Notes: generated from the sequence alone by a model not told the origin. A stretch of 64,000 nucleotides of DNA from Paenibacillus_AR mesotrionivorans (GCF_046098205.1 NZ_JBJURJ010000011.1:186001-250000), one strand, 5' to 3'; numbered from the stretch's first letter, positions 1-8,939 are shown. Translations and numbers: made by a program.

Positions 1-361
1 CGCCGGTAACCTTGTCCGTGTTGATGACCTTGAATTGCCTGCCGGGATAACGCCGCTGCACATCGGCCAGCAGAGCAGCGCTGTTGTCGGAGGAATTGTC
101 GTTGATGACAATAAGCTCATAACGGTCCGCCGGGTAATCAAAGGCCAGCAGCGACTCCACGGTCTGGACGATCACTTTGCCCTCGTTGTGGGCCGGGACC
201 AGAATAGAGACAAAAGGGTGTTCCCCCTGCAGCTTGGGTGAAGGGCTGCGTTCGGTCCGTATGTAATAGATATACCCCGCTATGATCAGTGCCACATTAA
301 CCAACAGCAATGACCAGATGGCCACCACTGCCATAACCATCAGTAGATCTGGAAGCCTCAT
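1..361 (-). CDS. Family 2 glycosyltransferase, YdaM-like (3' end outside window)
   Basis: The first 120 residues are present. They show an N-terminal membrane segment (about residues 5-32) followed by the start of a GT-A fold: VSILVPAHNEG, then YELIVINDNSSDNS, the usual nucleotide-sugar binding entry of GT2 enzymes. The family polymerises sugars from UDP- or other NDP-sugars on the inner face of the membrane. The ATG lies 9 bp after the stop of the DUF2334 gene, so both are in one transcript. Gene order and family match B. subtilis ydaL-ydaM, where YdaM is the synthase of a c-di-GMP-linked exopolysaccharide. The catalytic DxD and QxxRW motifs lie beyond the window edge and cannot be checked. 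Confidence 0.88.
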   Translation of the reverse strand, partial: MRLPDLLMVMAVVAIWSLLLVNVALIIAGYIYYIRTERSPSPKLQGEHPFVSILVPAHNEGKVIVQTVESLLAFDYPADRYELIVINDNSSDNSAALLADVQRRYPGRQFKVINTDKVTG

Positions 362-370
362 ACATAACCC

Positions 371-1786
371 CTATTTTAAGAATTTGCGCCGGTACAGCCG
401 TCTGCCCGCGGCGATAAATAATGTGAACACGGCCAGAGCGCCTACGACCACGGCGAGGAAGATCTGGTTTTGGGCCTGAAAAAAGCCTGTGAAGCTGGCT
501 TTCTCCCGTTCGATATAGGTGTAGTCCTCATCCTGCGCATCACCTGCATCCCGGGTTTCCGCGGCAAGAAGTGCCCCGTCGATCCTCACCTTGCCCCCTA
601 GTGTCGAAGCCGAATGGGTAGCGGTCCGGGTGGTATGCCCCCGCTCACGGTAATCGGCAAAAACGGCAGGGTACGCTTTCAGGGCCTTCACCAAAGCGTC
701 CAGCTCAGTTTTATTCTCCGGAAAATCCAGCGTAACCGCAGTGTCCACGGGATAGGTGGAGGAGGATACCCTTAGCATTTCCCATTCGTCGGGAAAATCA
801 GGGCTGACGCTGTATAAAGTGGAGGGAAAATAAGCGGGGCTGGTGCTTCTCTCCCTGTATACGGGTGACTCCGTCTTATCTGCGTATACCACCGCCGAAT
901 TGAAGAAGCCCATTCCCTCCCGGCTGTAGTGGCGGTCGAAGGTCCAATACTGTTCCGCCGCAATGCCCAGGGGAGCCACACCTGCAATCATTAGCATATC
1001 AAGAAATGAGCCGGTCTGCAGCTTTAGCGGGTCGGTTCCTGCCGAAATAACGGGAAAAACGGCGGGAGCCTCCAGCAAAACACTGCCCTGCTTGCCTTGG
1101 ATGTAACGAAGCGCCTCCGCGTAGCGTTTGGCGGCGGGGAACTGAAGGTTGTCCAGCACAGGCCGGGCTCCCACCAAAAAAGGGATGCCTCCTTCGTACA
1201 GCTCATCCGCCAGACTGCGGAGGAGACTGTAATCGGAGTAGGGGGTAAAGCCGCGGATCAGCGCATACAGCTGACCGTGGCCAGACAGCCCCATCCACTC
1301 CCGGAGCAGCCGGGCTGTTGCCAGCCGCCCCTCGGCCCCGCCTTGCGGAGCGGGGCCGTACCGGCGCAGCGGTGGGTCCCCCGCTGCTAATATCGGTGCC
1401 CCACCCAACTGGAGCACACTGCCGGTGAAGCTCTCCAACTCCCGCCGGAGCTCTGGCGGGGCAGCCGATTCTTGGGCTGGATCAAGGGTAAGCATCACCA
1501 GCCGCTCATAGTTCGCCAGAGCGCCGGAATGATAGACGCTCATGGATTCTACCGTCACCTTGGCCCCCAGTGTCTGAAGAAAGCGCGCTGCAGCGCTGGC
1601 TTCATTTTCTCGTCCTGTGCCTATAGCCAAGCTGTCATATAACAACAATACCGGCGTACCTTCATCGGGAGCCGGCGAAGCACCTGCTGCCGCAGTGGCT
1701 GTTGCGCCATACGGCAGCCAAAACCATACGGCCGCCGCCAGGATCAGCAGCAGGCGAAACAATCTTTTGGGCACAATAGAAGGCAT
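371..1786 (-). CDS. Membrane-anchored DUF2334-like protein (YdaL-like)
   Basis: The 471-residue protein has a signal or anchor segment at residues 9-33, a large outer domain, and a C-terminal membrane helix (about 440-462) followed by Arg/Lys-rich cytoplasmic residues. The middle part, FTPYSDYSLLRSLADELYEG then GIPFLVGARPV and ALRYIQGKQGSVLLEAP, resembles DUF2334, a relative of polysaccharide deacetylases found in YdaL. The expected metal-binding His motifs are not obvious, so it may bind or organise polymer rather than deacetylate it. The ATG abuts the stop codon of the upstream membrane-protein gene with no gap, which implies translational coupling. Family placement is by pattern and moderately sure. 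Confidence 0.7.
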   Translation of the reverse strand: MPSIVPKRLFRLLLILAAAVWFWLPYGATATAAAGASPAPDEGTPVLLLYDSLAIGTGRENEASAAARFLQTLGAKVTVESMSVYHSGALANYERLVMLTLDPAQESAAPPELRRELESFTGSVLQLGGAPILAAGDPPLRRYGPAPQGGAEGRLATARLLREWMGLSGHGQLYALIRGFTPYSDYSLLRSLADELYEGGIPFLVGARPVLDNLQFPAAKRYAEALRYIQGKQGSVLLEAPAVFPVISAGTDPLKLQTGSFLDMLMIAGVAPLGIAAEQYWTFDRHYSREGMGFFNSAVVYADKTESPVYRERSTSPAYFPSTLYSVSPDFPDEWEMLRVSSSTYPVDTAVTLDFPENKTELDALVKALKAYPAVFADYRERGHTTRTATHSASTLGGKVRIDGALLAAETRDAGDAQDEDYTYIEREKASFTGFFQAQNQIFLAVVVGALAVFTLFIAAGRRLYRRKFLK

Positions 1787-3340
1787 TCAGGCATTCACAC
1801 CTTTGTTTGCTAATGAAGGAAGCACCGCTCCATGTATTGGAGCTTCGAACGCTTGATCCGACGCTTGGCGGTAACCCAGCTCCCCGCCGATCAGGTCCGC
1901 AATGGCCAGCACACTGACCAGGTCAAATCCCAAGGTAAACAGGAATTCATGCTTGGCCAAATCCGCATCGCCTGCCCCGATAATGGAAACCATAATGCCC
2001 GACAGCCCGATGCCCATACCGGCCACAATTAGCGCAAGCTTCTGGATATGGCGCATGTCCCGGGCTTTAACTGCCTGGACAAATCCCGGCGTATACAAGC
2101 CTGCGACGAGCATCATCCAAATCACGATGAAGCCGAAGGTTTTTGGGGCGGCGGCTTGCTTCAGGAGACTGTAGGCGGAGAAAAAGCGGCTTTGGGCTCC
2201 GAAATCCTTGCCTGCTGACTGCTCGTAGCTGCCCATAGCCTCGGGCCGGATGGTGAAGGCATTGCGGGCCGCCACGTTCAGAAGGGCTCCCATTTCACCG
2301 GGATGAGCGGCGTAATAAGCTGCAATGGAAACAAACCCGTATTTCCCGTAGAACGTCTTCTCCAGCTCAGAACCGCTCACATCCACACTGGAATACGGCG
2401 CATAATAAATGGTGCCCTTCAGGAGGGCATACTGCCGGTCCATGCCGAAGGCCTCCAGAGCCTTCTCGGGATTATCTGTGGTTTGCAATACCCCCCGGGA
2501 CATGGCATGGTACTGATTAATATTTACGAAATCCTTGGGAATCCATACATAGGTGGCAATGCCCGCTGCAAAAAGCAAGGCCAAAACCCCGCCTGCCGAA
2601 AACCGGAACAATCTGTCCCGCCGCATAAACAGCAGGGATACCCCCGCCACAGCCAGAACAACACCCACTGGAGCATTCTGCTGCTTGACGGTAATCAGAA
2701 GCAGAGCACTGACAGTAAACAGGCTTAGCAGGAAGTAATCGTTATACCGTTTCCGGTAGAACAGCAGCCATGACGCCACTAAGAAAACCATCGTGATCAA
2801 AACAATGCTTTCTCCAAAAAAGGAATTGAAGTAAGCCGTATAGGCGGTATCTGCAAACATGAACACCGTTATGGCGGCAACAGCATAACCCTTCAGCCGG
2901 GACATCCGGCAGGTTATCCCCTCCACCAGAAGATAGATGGCCGCCGTATACATAAGGGTCAGCAGCGCCGCCTGGATGCGGATATCGAATACCGTCGTGC
3001 TGTAAACCAGCTTGTTCACCGCCAGAGCCAGGCGAATGAACAGGGATTGGGATGAATAAAGCAGGGTCTGATGCTCATTAAAATATTGAAAAATGCCATA
3101 TTCCCGGACAAAGTGGCCCAGGTACTGGCTGTCATAATCCGGCTGGCTGAAATAAATCCCATTGCCGTAGAGGATCCGGTAGTAGTCGCCGTTATCCGCC
3201 ATACCCACGAAGGGTGGCACAAACAGAGCCAGCACCGTAATAATCAGGACGCCGGACGCTGCCAACACCGCCGGTGAAACGAAACGGGCCGCAAAAATTG
3301 CGGCCCGTTGTAACCCGGACGGTATGCGCGGAAAACCCAT
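1787..3340 (-). CDS. Multi-pass membrane protein, possible GT-C-type glycosyltransferase
   Basis: The 517-residue protein has about 11-12 hydrophobic segments and a larger outer loop (roughly 260-380). After the first helix comes MADNGDYYRILYGNGIYF, an acidic/Asn motif in the first outer loop like those used by GT-C lipid-linked glycosyltransferases, so a transferase or flippase role is plausible but unproven. It starts 22 bp from the end of the GH8-like gene and its stop touches the next start, placing it inside the exopolysaccharide operon. In B. subtilis the equivalent position holds ydaK, a degenerate GGDEF receptor. No GGDEF domain is visible here. Confidence 0.72.
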   Translation of the reverse strand: MGFPRIPSGLQRAAIFAARFVSPAVLAASGVLIITVLALFVPPFVGMADNGDYYRILYGNGIYFSQPDYDSQYLGHFVREYGIFQYFNEHQTLLYSSQSLFIRLALAVNKLVYSTTVFDIRIQAALLTLMYTAAIYLLVEGITCRMSRLKGYAVAAITVFMFADTAYTAYFNSFFGESIVLITMVFLVASWLLFYRKRYNDYFLLSLFTVSALLLITVKQQNAPVGVVLAVAGVSLLFMRRDRLFRFSAGGVLALLFAAGIATYVWIPKDFVNINQYHAMSRGVLQTTDNPEKALEAFGMDRQYALLKGTIYYAPYSSVDVSGSELEKTFYGKYGFVSIAAYYAAHPGEMGALLNVAARNAFTIRPEAMGSYEQSAGKDFGAQSRFFSAYSLLKQAAAPKTFGFIVIWMMLVAGLYTPGFVQAVKARDMRHIQKLALIVAGMGIGLSGIMVSIIGAGDADLAKHEFLFTLGFDLVSVLAIADLIGGELGYRQASDQAFEAPIHGAVLPSLANKGVNA

Positions 3341-3362
3341 GCTGCATCACCCTCCATATTTA

Positions 3363-4508
3363 TTAGTAACGGTAGGCTAAAAGGGCCATCAGGTTGTCGA
3401 AGGAGTAAGCCTGGCCGCTTCCGGTATCGCCGAAGCCCCCGAACAGAGAGCTGGCGGGATCATCGACCCGGTAAGCCTGCATTCTTTGTACTGCCGCTTC
3501 ATACAGCTCCCGGTCCCGAGTCTCGGAGCCGATCATTGCAGCCAAGGCATAGATAGCGGTGGATTGGATGCCGTTCAGCGGCTTCCCGGCAAGGGAATAT
3601 GCACCGAACAGCGCGCCGTGCAGCACCTCCTGTTTGATATAACGGAGGCTGGCTTCCGGCGCTTGGCCTATTTCGGCCAACGAAAGTATAGTCAAAAGCG
3701 ATTCTACCGTATGAATGGAATCTGCTTCATAAGACTTGCTTTCATAATTGTACCTTGTCTGATAGAAGGGAAACAAGTCGGAAATGTACCCATTTGCGAC
3801 AATTTTCTGCATTTTATTTATCAAATCAGAATGCTCCTTGGAGGGTAAAGGAAGCCTGCCCAGTGTCTTCAGATCAATATAGCACAGCGTAATAAACGAA
3901 TTGGCCTTATTGTACGTCTCGTCATAGAAATCCCGCATTTCACCGTCCAAGATATTGTACTTGGCAAAGCGCAGCCCGTACTTGTCCGCCAGTGACGTGT
4001 ATGCATTGTCATTAAAGGCCTCCCCCGCCTCATACAAGGCGCGGATCATCCGCAGATCATCCACTGCCGCATTCAGCGGATACTGCTTGGGAAGCTTCGG
4101 ACTGTACCGGTAGCTGAACAGCCGCTCCCGGTCAAATACCCGTTTGGCCTGCTCCCAGCCCACCGCGAATTCCTCCCGCTTGCCGGACAGTGCCTGGTAA
4201 CGCAGCAGAAGAGACGCCGATTCGCTTAAAATTTCATGCCCGGTAGCCAGCTCTCTGTTCTGCTCGGTGTCGATGTAATTGGTCTGAACACCGTCAGGGC
4301 CGCTTAGTTTTTCCCGTATAAACCGGTGCAGCTGCTCCTCCCGGTCTGCCGCCCCCTGGATTTGGCCCCCGAAATAAGAAGCGGGAAGCATAGATTGGCC
4401 AGAGATATTGCCGCTGCCGGAGGACTGACACGCCGTTCCGGCAATAAGCAAGATTCCGGCCGTTATGGCGGCCGCGGCGCGTTTGATCATGTTGTGGGCA
4501 GGCTTCAT
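3363..4508 (-). CDS. Lipoprotein related to glycoside hydrolase family 8 (YdaJ-like)
   Basis: The 381-residue protein begins with a lipoprotein signal (lipobox IAGTAC, Cys about residue 27), so it should be anchored outside the membrane. The rest is an alpha-helical, Tyr- and Leu-rich domain with YPLNAAVDDLRMIRALYEAG and YDETYNKANSFITLCYIDL, which fits the alpha/alpha barrel of GH8-type proteins such as YdaJ. It would trim or release the polymer made by the operon. It is the first gene of the unit; GGAGGG lies just before the ATG. The catalytic residues of the family could not be assigned with confidence, so it may be a hydrolase or a binding homologue. Confidence 0.7.
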   Translation of the reverse strand: MKPAHNMIKRAAAAITAGILLIAGTACQSSGSGNISGQSMLPASYFGGQIQGAADREEQLHRFIREKLSGPDGVQTNYIDTEQNRELATGHEILSESASLLLRYQALSGKREEFAVGWEQAKRVFDRERLFSYRYSPKLPKQYPLNAAVDDLRMIRALYEAGEAFNDNAYTSLADKYGLRFAKYNILDGEMRDFYDETYNKANSFITLCYIDLKTLGRLPLPSKEHSDLINKMQKIVANGYISDLFPFYQTRYNYESKSYEADSIHTVESLLTILSLAEIGQAPEASLRYIKQEVLHGALFGAYSLAGKPLNGIQSTAIYALAAMIGSETRDRELYEAAVQRMQAYRVDDPASSLFGGFGDTGSGQAYSFDNLMALLAYRY

Positions 4509-4674
4509 TATAGCCCTCCTCGTTGTGCGTTGTGGTCAGGCGTATTCACTCTATGTCACCAAACGTTTCCATTTTTCAGTATACCCAACAGGATTCGGAC
4601 GGCTCCGCGGCGAAATGAAAGTAGACGAATCCGTTGGGCGAGACCGCCCATAACAGAAATGAGGGCTGTCCCTG

Positions 4675-5757
4675 ATGGTTATGAAATCCCGCCACATGTC
4701 CCGCTTCCGTCTTCTGCTGATGGGAGCTTGCACCGCCGCCGTTCTGACGGCCTGCTCCCCGGATGTTTCCTCCGAGGGTCCGCCGGGTGCATCTACTCCA
4801 TCCGCTGCCGCTTCCCAAAGCGCGTCCGCCCTGCCGGCCACACCTACTCCCGCTCCCTTTCGTTATCCCCTGACAGGGCTGGGGAGCCAGACCGAAATGC
4901 TGACACGCCCCTATATGGTTATGGTGGAAAATGCCCCCCAGGCCAGACCGCAATCCGGTCTGCAGCAAGCCGATATCGTTTTTGAAATCCTGGCGGAGGG
5001 GGAAATCACCCGGTTCGTCAGCGTCTTCCAAAGCCAGCCTGCCGAGATCATCGGACCTGTGCGCAGCATCAGGCCTTACTTCGTAGAGCTTGGTGAAATG
5101 CTGGATGCCGTGATCGTCCATGCAGGCTGGAGCCAGGATGCCATGAACCTGCTGCAGAGCCATAAGCTGAACCATCTGGACCAGGTGTACGGGGACCATG
5201 CCTTCTACTGGCGGGCCTCAGACCGCAAAGCGCCACATAACCTCTACACCTCCACCGCCAAAATTGCCGAAGGTGCGGAAGCCCGGAAATTCCGCAAGGA
5301 GTGGAAGCAAAAGGGCCTTTTGTTTGCTGCCAAACCAAGCAGCTCCCCTGCGGCCTCCGGCTCCGCCGGTACCACTGCTCCAGCCACCCATGTACAGATT
5401 CCGTATATCCGGGGATATGTAGTGTCCTATGACTATGATACCTCAAAAGAAGCCTATCTGCGGAGTATGGATGGCCAACCCCACGCAGATAAGGAAACCG
5501 GGGTACAGCTTCATACACGCAATCTGCTGGTGCTGGAGGCCAAACATGCCGTGCTGGACAAGGAAGGGCGCCGCAGCGTGGACGTCACCGGTCCCGGCAA
5601 GGGCACGCTGATCCAAGAGGGTAAAGCGCTGGACGTTACCTGGCAGCAAAAGGACGGTATGCTCCGCGTGTATGCCGACAGCAAGGAGGTTCCCCTTTTG
5701 CCGGGCAACACTTGGGTACAGGTAGTTCCCGAAGGAACGGCATTGCAGATGGAATAA
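4675..5757 (+). CDS. yerB: YerB-like lipoprotein (DUF3048)
   Basis: The 360-residue protein has a lipoprotein signal (lipobox VLTAC) and a Ser/Ala/Pro-rich linker (to about residue 55). It then has the DUF3048 signature: PYMVMVENAPQARPQSGLQQ, ADIVFEILAEGEITRF, PVRSIRPYF, DAVIVHAGWS and FYWRASDRKAPHNLYT. The C-terminal part has the typical second DUF3048 domain ending in TWVQVVP. The family is found in Bacilli and its function is not established; a cell-surface role is inferred. The ATG at 4675 has GAGGG 10 nt upstream; ATG at 4681 is an alternative. It is divergent from the exopolysaccharide operon. Confidence 0.88.
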   Translation: MVMKSRHMSRFRLLLMGACTAAVLTACSPDVSSEGPPGASTPSAAASQSASALPATPTPAPFRYPLTGLGSQTEMLTRPYMVMVENAPQARPQSGLQQADIVFEILAEGEITRFVSVFQSQPAEIIGPVRSIRPYFVELGEMLDAVIVHAGWSQDAMNLLQSHKLNHLDQVYGDHAFYWRASDRKAPHNLYTSTAKIAEGAEARKFRKEWKQKGLLFAAKPSSSPAASGSAGTTAPATHVQIPYIRGYVVSYDYDTSKEAYLRSMDGQPHADKETGVQLHTRNLLVLEAKHAVLDKEGRRSVDVTGPGKGTLIQEGKALDVTWQQKDGMLRVYADSKEVPLLPGNTWVQVVPEGTALQME

Positions 5758-5772
5758 CAGAGGAATTTTTTC

Positions 5773-5801
5773 TTGAACCTTCCAATACAATTCAGTATAC
5801 T
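5773..5801 (+). promoter_or_regulatory. Sigma-A-type promoter for the DUF4234 gene
   Basis: TTGAAC and TATACT are separated by exactly 17 nt, 62 nt before the start codon of the DUF4234 gene. This is a near-consensus vegetative promoter. Confidence 0.75.
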
Positions 5802-5862
5802 CAAGCTAGTCTTTGTCGTTTTTTGTAGACAAGTATACGACATTTTATTGGGACGGTGAACC

Positions 5863-6207
5863 ATGGCAGAACAGCGCAGTGTAGCAGCTGCAGTGATCCT
5901 CACATTAATTACCTGTGGGATTTATGGTATTTATTGGTTTATTGTTTTGACGAGTGATGTTGGGAAGGTAAGCGGCGATCGTGATTTTACCGGAGGCAAG
6001 CATTTCCTCCTATCGTTAATCACCTGCGGAATTTGGAGCTATGTATGGGCATTCCAAGTCGGACGGCATGTGGAGCAGGCCCAGCATCAAAGGGGCTGGC
6101 ACGCCTCCGATAATGCACTCATCTATCTGATCCTGAATTTCTTCGGCTTGGGAATTGTCGTCATGGCACTGGTTCAGTCCGATGTTAACAAAATGGCCTC
6201 TTATTAA
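5863..6207 (+). CDS. Small DUF4234 membrane protein
   Basis: The 114-residue protein has three hydrophobic segments. Two of them carry the duplicated motif VILTLITCGIYGIYWFI and LLSLITCGIWSYVWAFQVG, the hallmark of DUF4234. The C-terminal VQSDVNKMASY matches the family, whose members often end in QxxLNK-like residues. The function of the family is unknown. The gene has its own strong promoter and overlaps the start of a DUF2752 gene; the two families often sit together. Confidence 0.85.
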   Translation: MAEQRSVAAAVILTLITCGIYGIYWFIVLTSDVGKVSGDRDFTGGKHFLLSLITCGIWSYVWAFQVGRHVEQAQHQRGWHASDNALIYLILNFFGLGIVVMALVQSDVNKMASY

Positions 6208-6586
6208 CCGTCTTCCCCGCCCATTGCCAAAAAAGCTGCTGCCTCTGACGGCAGCGGCGGCGGGTGGGCTGCTCTACCTGAAGGTATGGCTTCCCTACAC
6301 GCATATTGGGATTCCATGCCCGGTTTACACGGTCACCGGGTTTTATTGCCCCGGCTGCGGAATCACCCGGATGCTCCTGGCTTTATTGGAGCTTGAGCCT
6401 GCACAAGCCCTGCGCTTCAATGCACTTCCTTTTGTATTGATTCCGTTATACTTGCTTCATTGGACAACAAAACGCAAGGGAATGAAGCGCACAAGCAGTG
6501 TTGTAATGGGAATCATGCTGGCTTTGACCTTGTCTTATGGTGTGCTTCGAAATTTTGAGGTTTTTTACTGGCTGGCACCGCCCTAA
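6182..6586 (+). CDS. DUF2752 membrane protein
   Basis: The 134-residue protein carries the DUF2752 core FYCPGCGITRMLLALLELEP followed by ALRFNALPF, with Cys pairs before and within the motif (GIPCPVY and CPGC) and three hydrophobic segments. It is an inner-membrane protein of unknown function. The start is uncertain. ATG at 6182 overlaps the DUF4234 gene by 26 bp without a clear ribosome binding site, and a TTG at 6155 is the alternative, so translation probably depends on the upstream gene. A terminator follows directly. Confidence 0.82.
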   Translation: MLTKWPLINRLPRPLPKKLLPLTAAAAGGLLYLKVWLPYTHIGIPCPVYTVTGFYCPGCGITRMLLALLELEPAQALRFNALPFVLIPLYLLHWTTKRKGMKRTSSVVMGIMLALTLSYGVLRNFEVFYWLAPP

Positions 6587-6614
6587 AACAGACAGTTTAC
6601 TTACCGGACATGCT

Positions 6615-6657
6615 AAAACCTTCGAGCCTGCCATTCCGGCAGATCCGAAGGTTTTTT
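6615..6657. terminator. Bidirectional intrinsic terminator between DUF2752 and rlmN
   Basis: A 10-bp outer stem (AAAACCTTCG with CGAAGGTTTT) encloses an inner CTGCC/GGCAG pair. A T-run follows on the plus strand and the A-run gives a T-run on the minus strand, so it can end both convergent genes. Confidence 0.88.
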
Positions 6658-6669
6658 GCTTGCGCCGGT

Positions 6670-7728
6670 CTAAACGCCGCGCAGCTGCTTGGACCGCAGC
6701 TGGCCGCAGGCCGCGTCGATATCCGCCCCCTGCTCCTGGCGGATGGTGGAGTTGATGCCGTGTTTTTTGAGAACATCGTAGAACGCATCCACCGCCTCCT
6801 TGCTGCTCCGCTTATACTGCTGGAACTCATCCACCGGGTTGTAGGGAATCAGGTTCACTCCGGTGGCATTCTTCCGTTCGCCGATCAGACGGACCAGTTC
6901 AAGAGCATGGGCAGGCTGGTCATTGACGCCCTGAAGCATAATGTATTCCAGGGTAATCCGCCGCCTGGTGGTATCCTGGTAATAATGAATGGCGTCCATC
7001 AGCTCACGGAGGGGATAGGCCCGGTTGATCTTCATAATCCGGGTCCGCAGCTCATCATTGGGAGCGTGCAGGGAGATAGCCAAATTCACCTTCAGCATAG
7101 CGTCGGCAAAATCCCGGATCCGTGGAACCAGCCCGCTGGTGGAGACGGTAATATGGCGGGGCCCGATCACCAAGCCTTTTTGGTCTGTTACAATGCGCAG
7201 GAAGGCCATCAGGTTATCCCAGTTGTCCAAAGGCTCCCCGATCCCCATCACCACCAGATGGGTAACGGCAGCGCCTGGTTCGTGCCGGTCCAGATATGCC
7301 TGTACCATCATCACCTGGCCGGTCAGCTCTCCGGCCATCAGGTCCCGCTTCTTGGCCATGGTGCCGCTGGCGCAGAAGCTGCAGCCTATATTGCACCCCA
7401 CCTGTGTGGTAACACAAACCGATAATCCATATTTATGGCGCATCAGCACCGTTTCGATCAGATCGCCGTCGGCCAGACGGAACAAAAACTTGATTGTACC
7501 GTCCGTTGCCTGCTGCCGGGTATGCTCCTCCAGCGTCTGGACGGCAAAATGCTCCTCCAGCAATACGCGGCAGGATTCATGGACGTCAGACATTATGGCA
7601 AACTCAGCCGTCCGCTTCTTATACAGCCAATCCCATACCTGGAGCGCCCGGTGCTTCCGGTGTCCCCGGCTCTCCAGCCAAGCTACCAGCTCATCAAAGG
7701 CCAGTCCGTAAATCGAAGGCTTGTTCAT
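6670..7728 (-). CDS. rlmN: Dual-specificity RNA methyltransferase RlmN
   Basis: The 352-residue radical-SAM enzyme methylates C2 of A2503 in 23S rRNA and A37 in some tRNAs. It has the iron-sulfur motif GCNIGCSFC (C112, C116, C119), GEPLDNW, the substrate part ISLHAPNDELR, and the C-terminal acceptor cysteine in DAACGQL (about C341). The start MNKPSIYGL is chosen because AAAGGAGAG lies at the right distance; a longer reading frame to 7875 lacks a site and runs through the divergent nudC promoter. Length is normal for the family. It is convergent with DUF2752 and divergent from nudC. Confidence 0.95.
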   Translation of the reverse strand: MNKPSIYGLAFDELVAWLESRGHRKHRALQVWDWLYKKRTAEFAIMSDVHESCRVLLEEHFAVQTLEEHTRQQATDGTIKFLFRLADGDLIETVLMRHKYGLSVCVTTQVGCNIGCSFCASGTMAKKRDLMAGELTGQVMMVQAYLDRHEPGAAVTHLVVMGIGEPLDNWDNLMAFLRIVTDQKGLVIGPRHITVSTSGLVPRIRDFADAMLKVNLAISLHAPNDELRTRIMKINRAYPLRELMDAIHYYQDTTRRRITLEYIMLQGVNDQPAHALELVRLIGERKNATGVNLIPYNPVDEFQQYKRSSKEAVDAFYDVLKKHGINSTIRQEQGADIDAACGQLRSKQLRGV

Positions 7729-7780
7729 AAGGACTCTCCTTTTTTCGTTCTGTCTGTATTGTCCCAAATTCCAAGACAAA

Positions 7781-7809
7781 TTGCCAGCCCTATGGACATC
7801 TGCTATCTT
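7781..7809 (+). promoter_or_regulatory. Sigma-A-type promoter for nudC
   Basis: TTGCCA and TATCTT are separated by 17 nt. The predicted RNA start (about 7816) supports the ATG at 7853 rather than an earlier start. Confidence 0.6.
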
Positions 7810-7852
7810 TAGAATATTGACAATGAAGACTCGACGAGAAAGGGTCCTGCAC

Positions 7853-8698
7853 ATGCTTGCACCTCGAGAGAGCATCTACACCCACTATCAACCCGCTTAT
7901 ATTCCCGACCACGAGCCGGGCGCTGCTGCCTATTGGTTTATCTCACGGACGGGAAATCTCCTGATCCGGGAAACCGCGGACGGCGTAGAGATTCCAGAAG
8001 CCGCCGAATCCGGGGAGTTGGGTCTTGCTATCCGGCGGACTCAATATGTGGGCACCTGGAAAGGCACCCCCTGTTACGCCGCGTCGGCAGAATCCGAGAT
8101 CGCGTCAGTTGAAGGTTTGGCCTTCCACCCCTTACGCAGCCTCTATGGCAAAATGGACGAGGGTCTGTTCCATCTGGCGGGCCGGGCTGTGCAGTTGGCA
8201 GCCTTCGGACTGACCCACCGCTTTTGCGGCACCTGCGGCACCGAAACCGTCCCATCGCCCAAGGAGCATGCCCTGCTGTGCCCGGCTTGCGGAAGCGTGA
8301 GCTTTCCCCGGTTGGCGCCTGCGGTGATTACTGTCATCCTCAAGGACCGGCAGGTGCTCCTCGCCCGGGCCAAGCATTTTACCAATAATATGTACGGTCT
8401 CATCGCAGGCTTCGTGGAGCCGGGAGAGACACTGGAGGACTGCGTCCGCCGGGAAACAAAAGAGGAGATTGGGATTATCGTGACCAATATCCGCTATTTC
8501 GGCAGCCAGCAATGGCCCTTCCCCCATTCCCTGATGATCGGCTTTATCGCAGACTACGAAAGCGGCGAGATCCATGTGGACGGTGAAGAAATTGTGGAAG
8601 CCGGCTGGTTTGACTCGGACAAGCTTCCCGTTATTCCTTCACCCGTCAGCATCGCCCGCAAAATGCTGGACTGGTACGTGGAGCAGTATGCGGGTTAG
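7853..8698 (+). CDS. nudC: NADH pyrophosphatase / NAD-decapping enzyme NudC
   Basis: The 281-residue protein has an N-terminal domain and a four-cysteine zinc ribbon (C125, C128, C143, C146). A Nudix domain follows with the box GFVEPGETLEDCVRRETKEE (about 187-206). It ends with the NudC-specific SQQWPFPHS motif, which differs from the usual SQPWPFPxS by one residue. The family hydrolyses NADH to NMNH and AMP and removes NAD caps from RNA. The start MLAPRESIY is preceded by GAAAGGG at 9 nt. Confidence 0.93.
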   Translation: MLAPRESIYTHYQPAYIPDHEPGAAAYWFISRTGNLLIRETADGVEIPEAAESGELGLAIRRTQYVGTWKGTPCYAASAESEIASVEGLAFHPLRSLYGKMDEGLFHLAGRAVQLAAFGLTHRFCGTCGTETVPSPKEHALLCPACGSVSFPRLAPAVITVILKDRQVLLARAKHFTNNMYGLIAGFVEPGETLEDCVRRETKEEIGIIVTNIRYFGSQQWPFPHSLMIGFIADYESGEIHVDGEEIVEAGWFDSDKLPVIPSPVSIARKMLDWYVEQYAG

Positions 8699-8702
8699 TA
8701 CG

Positions 8703-8939
8703 TCACCCGAAGACGGGTAAATGTAGGGCCGCAGCAACTGCATCCGCTAATACATGGGGCAGAAACGGCTTCGCCACAAATCCTGCCGCTCCGTAACCGA
8801 GGCATTCCTGTATTACCTCCGGAGTGCCTCTGCCGGAGCACATCACCACCTTGGCATGCGGGTCCAACTTCAGGATCCGCTTCAAAACCTGGAGGGAATC
8901 ATGCGTCAGGCTGGCGGATACAAGGTGTATCGCCGAGTC
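8703..8939 (-). pseudogene. Decayed response-regulator receiver domain (C-terminal half)
   Basis: The minus strand reads ...SLQVLKRILKLDPHAKVVMC, SGRGTPEVIQECLGYGAAGF and VAKPFLPHVLADAV: the beta-4 to alpha-5 half of a CheY-like receiver, including the conserved Lys-Pro. Upstream in the same frame the acceptor strand is still recognisable (SAIHLVSASLTHDSLQVLKR), but Ser stands where the phospho-accepting Asp should be and the Met-Pro-Gly turn is lost. There is no start codon with a ribosome binding site and no DDE pocket. A remnant is more likely than a working gene. Confidence 0.6.

Noticed and set aside
7729..7875. N-terminal extension of RlmN by 49 residues
   Set aside because: The extension crosses the divergent nudC promoter and has no ribosome binding site; the internal ATG at 7728 has a strong one and gives the normal protein length.
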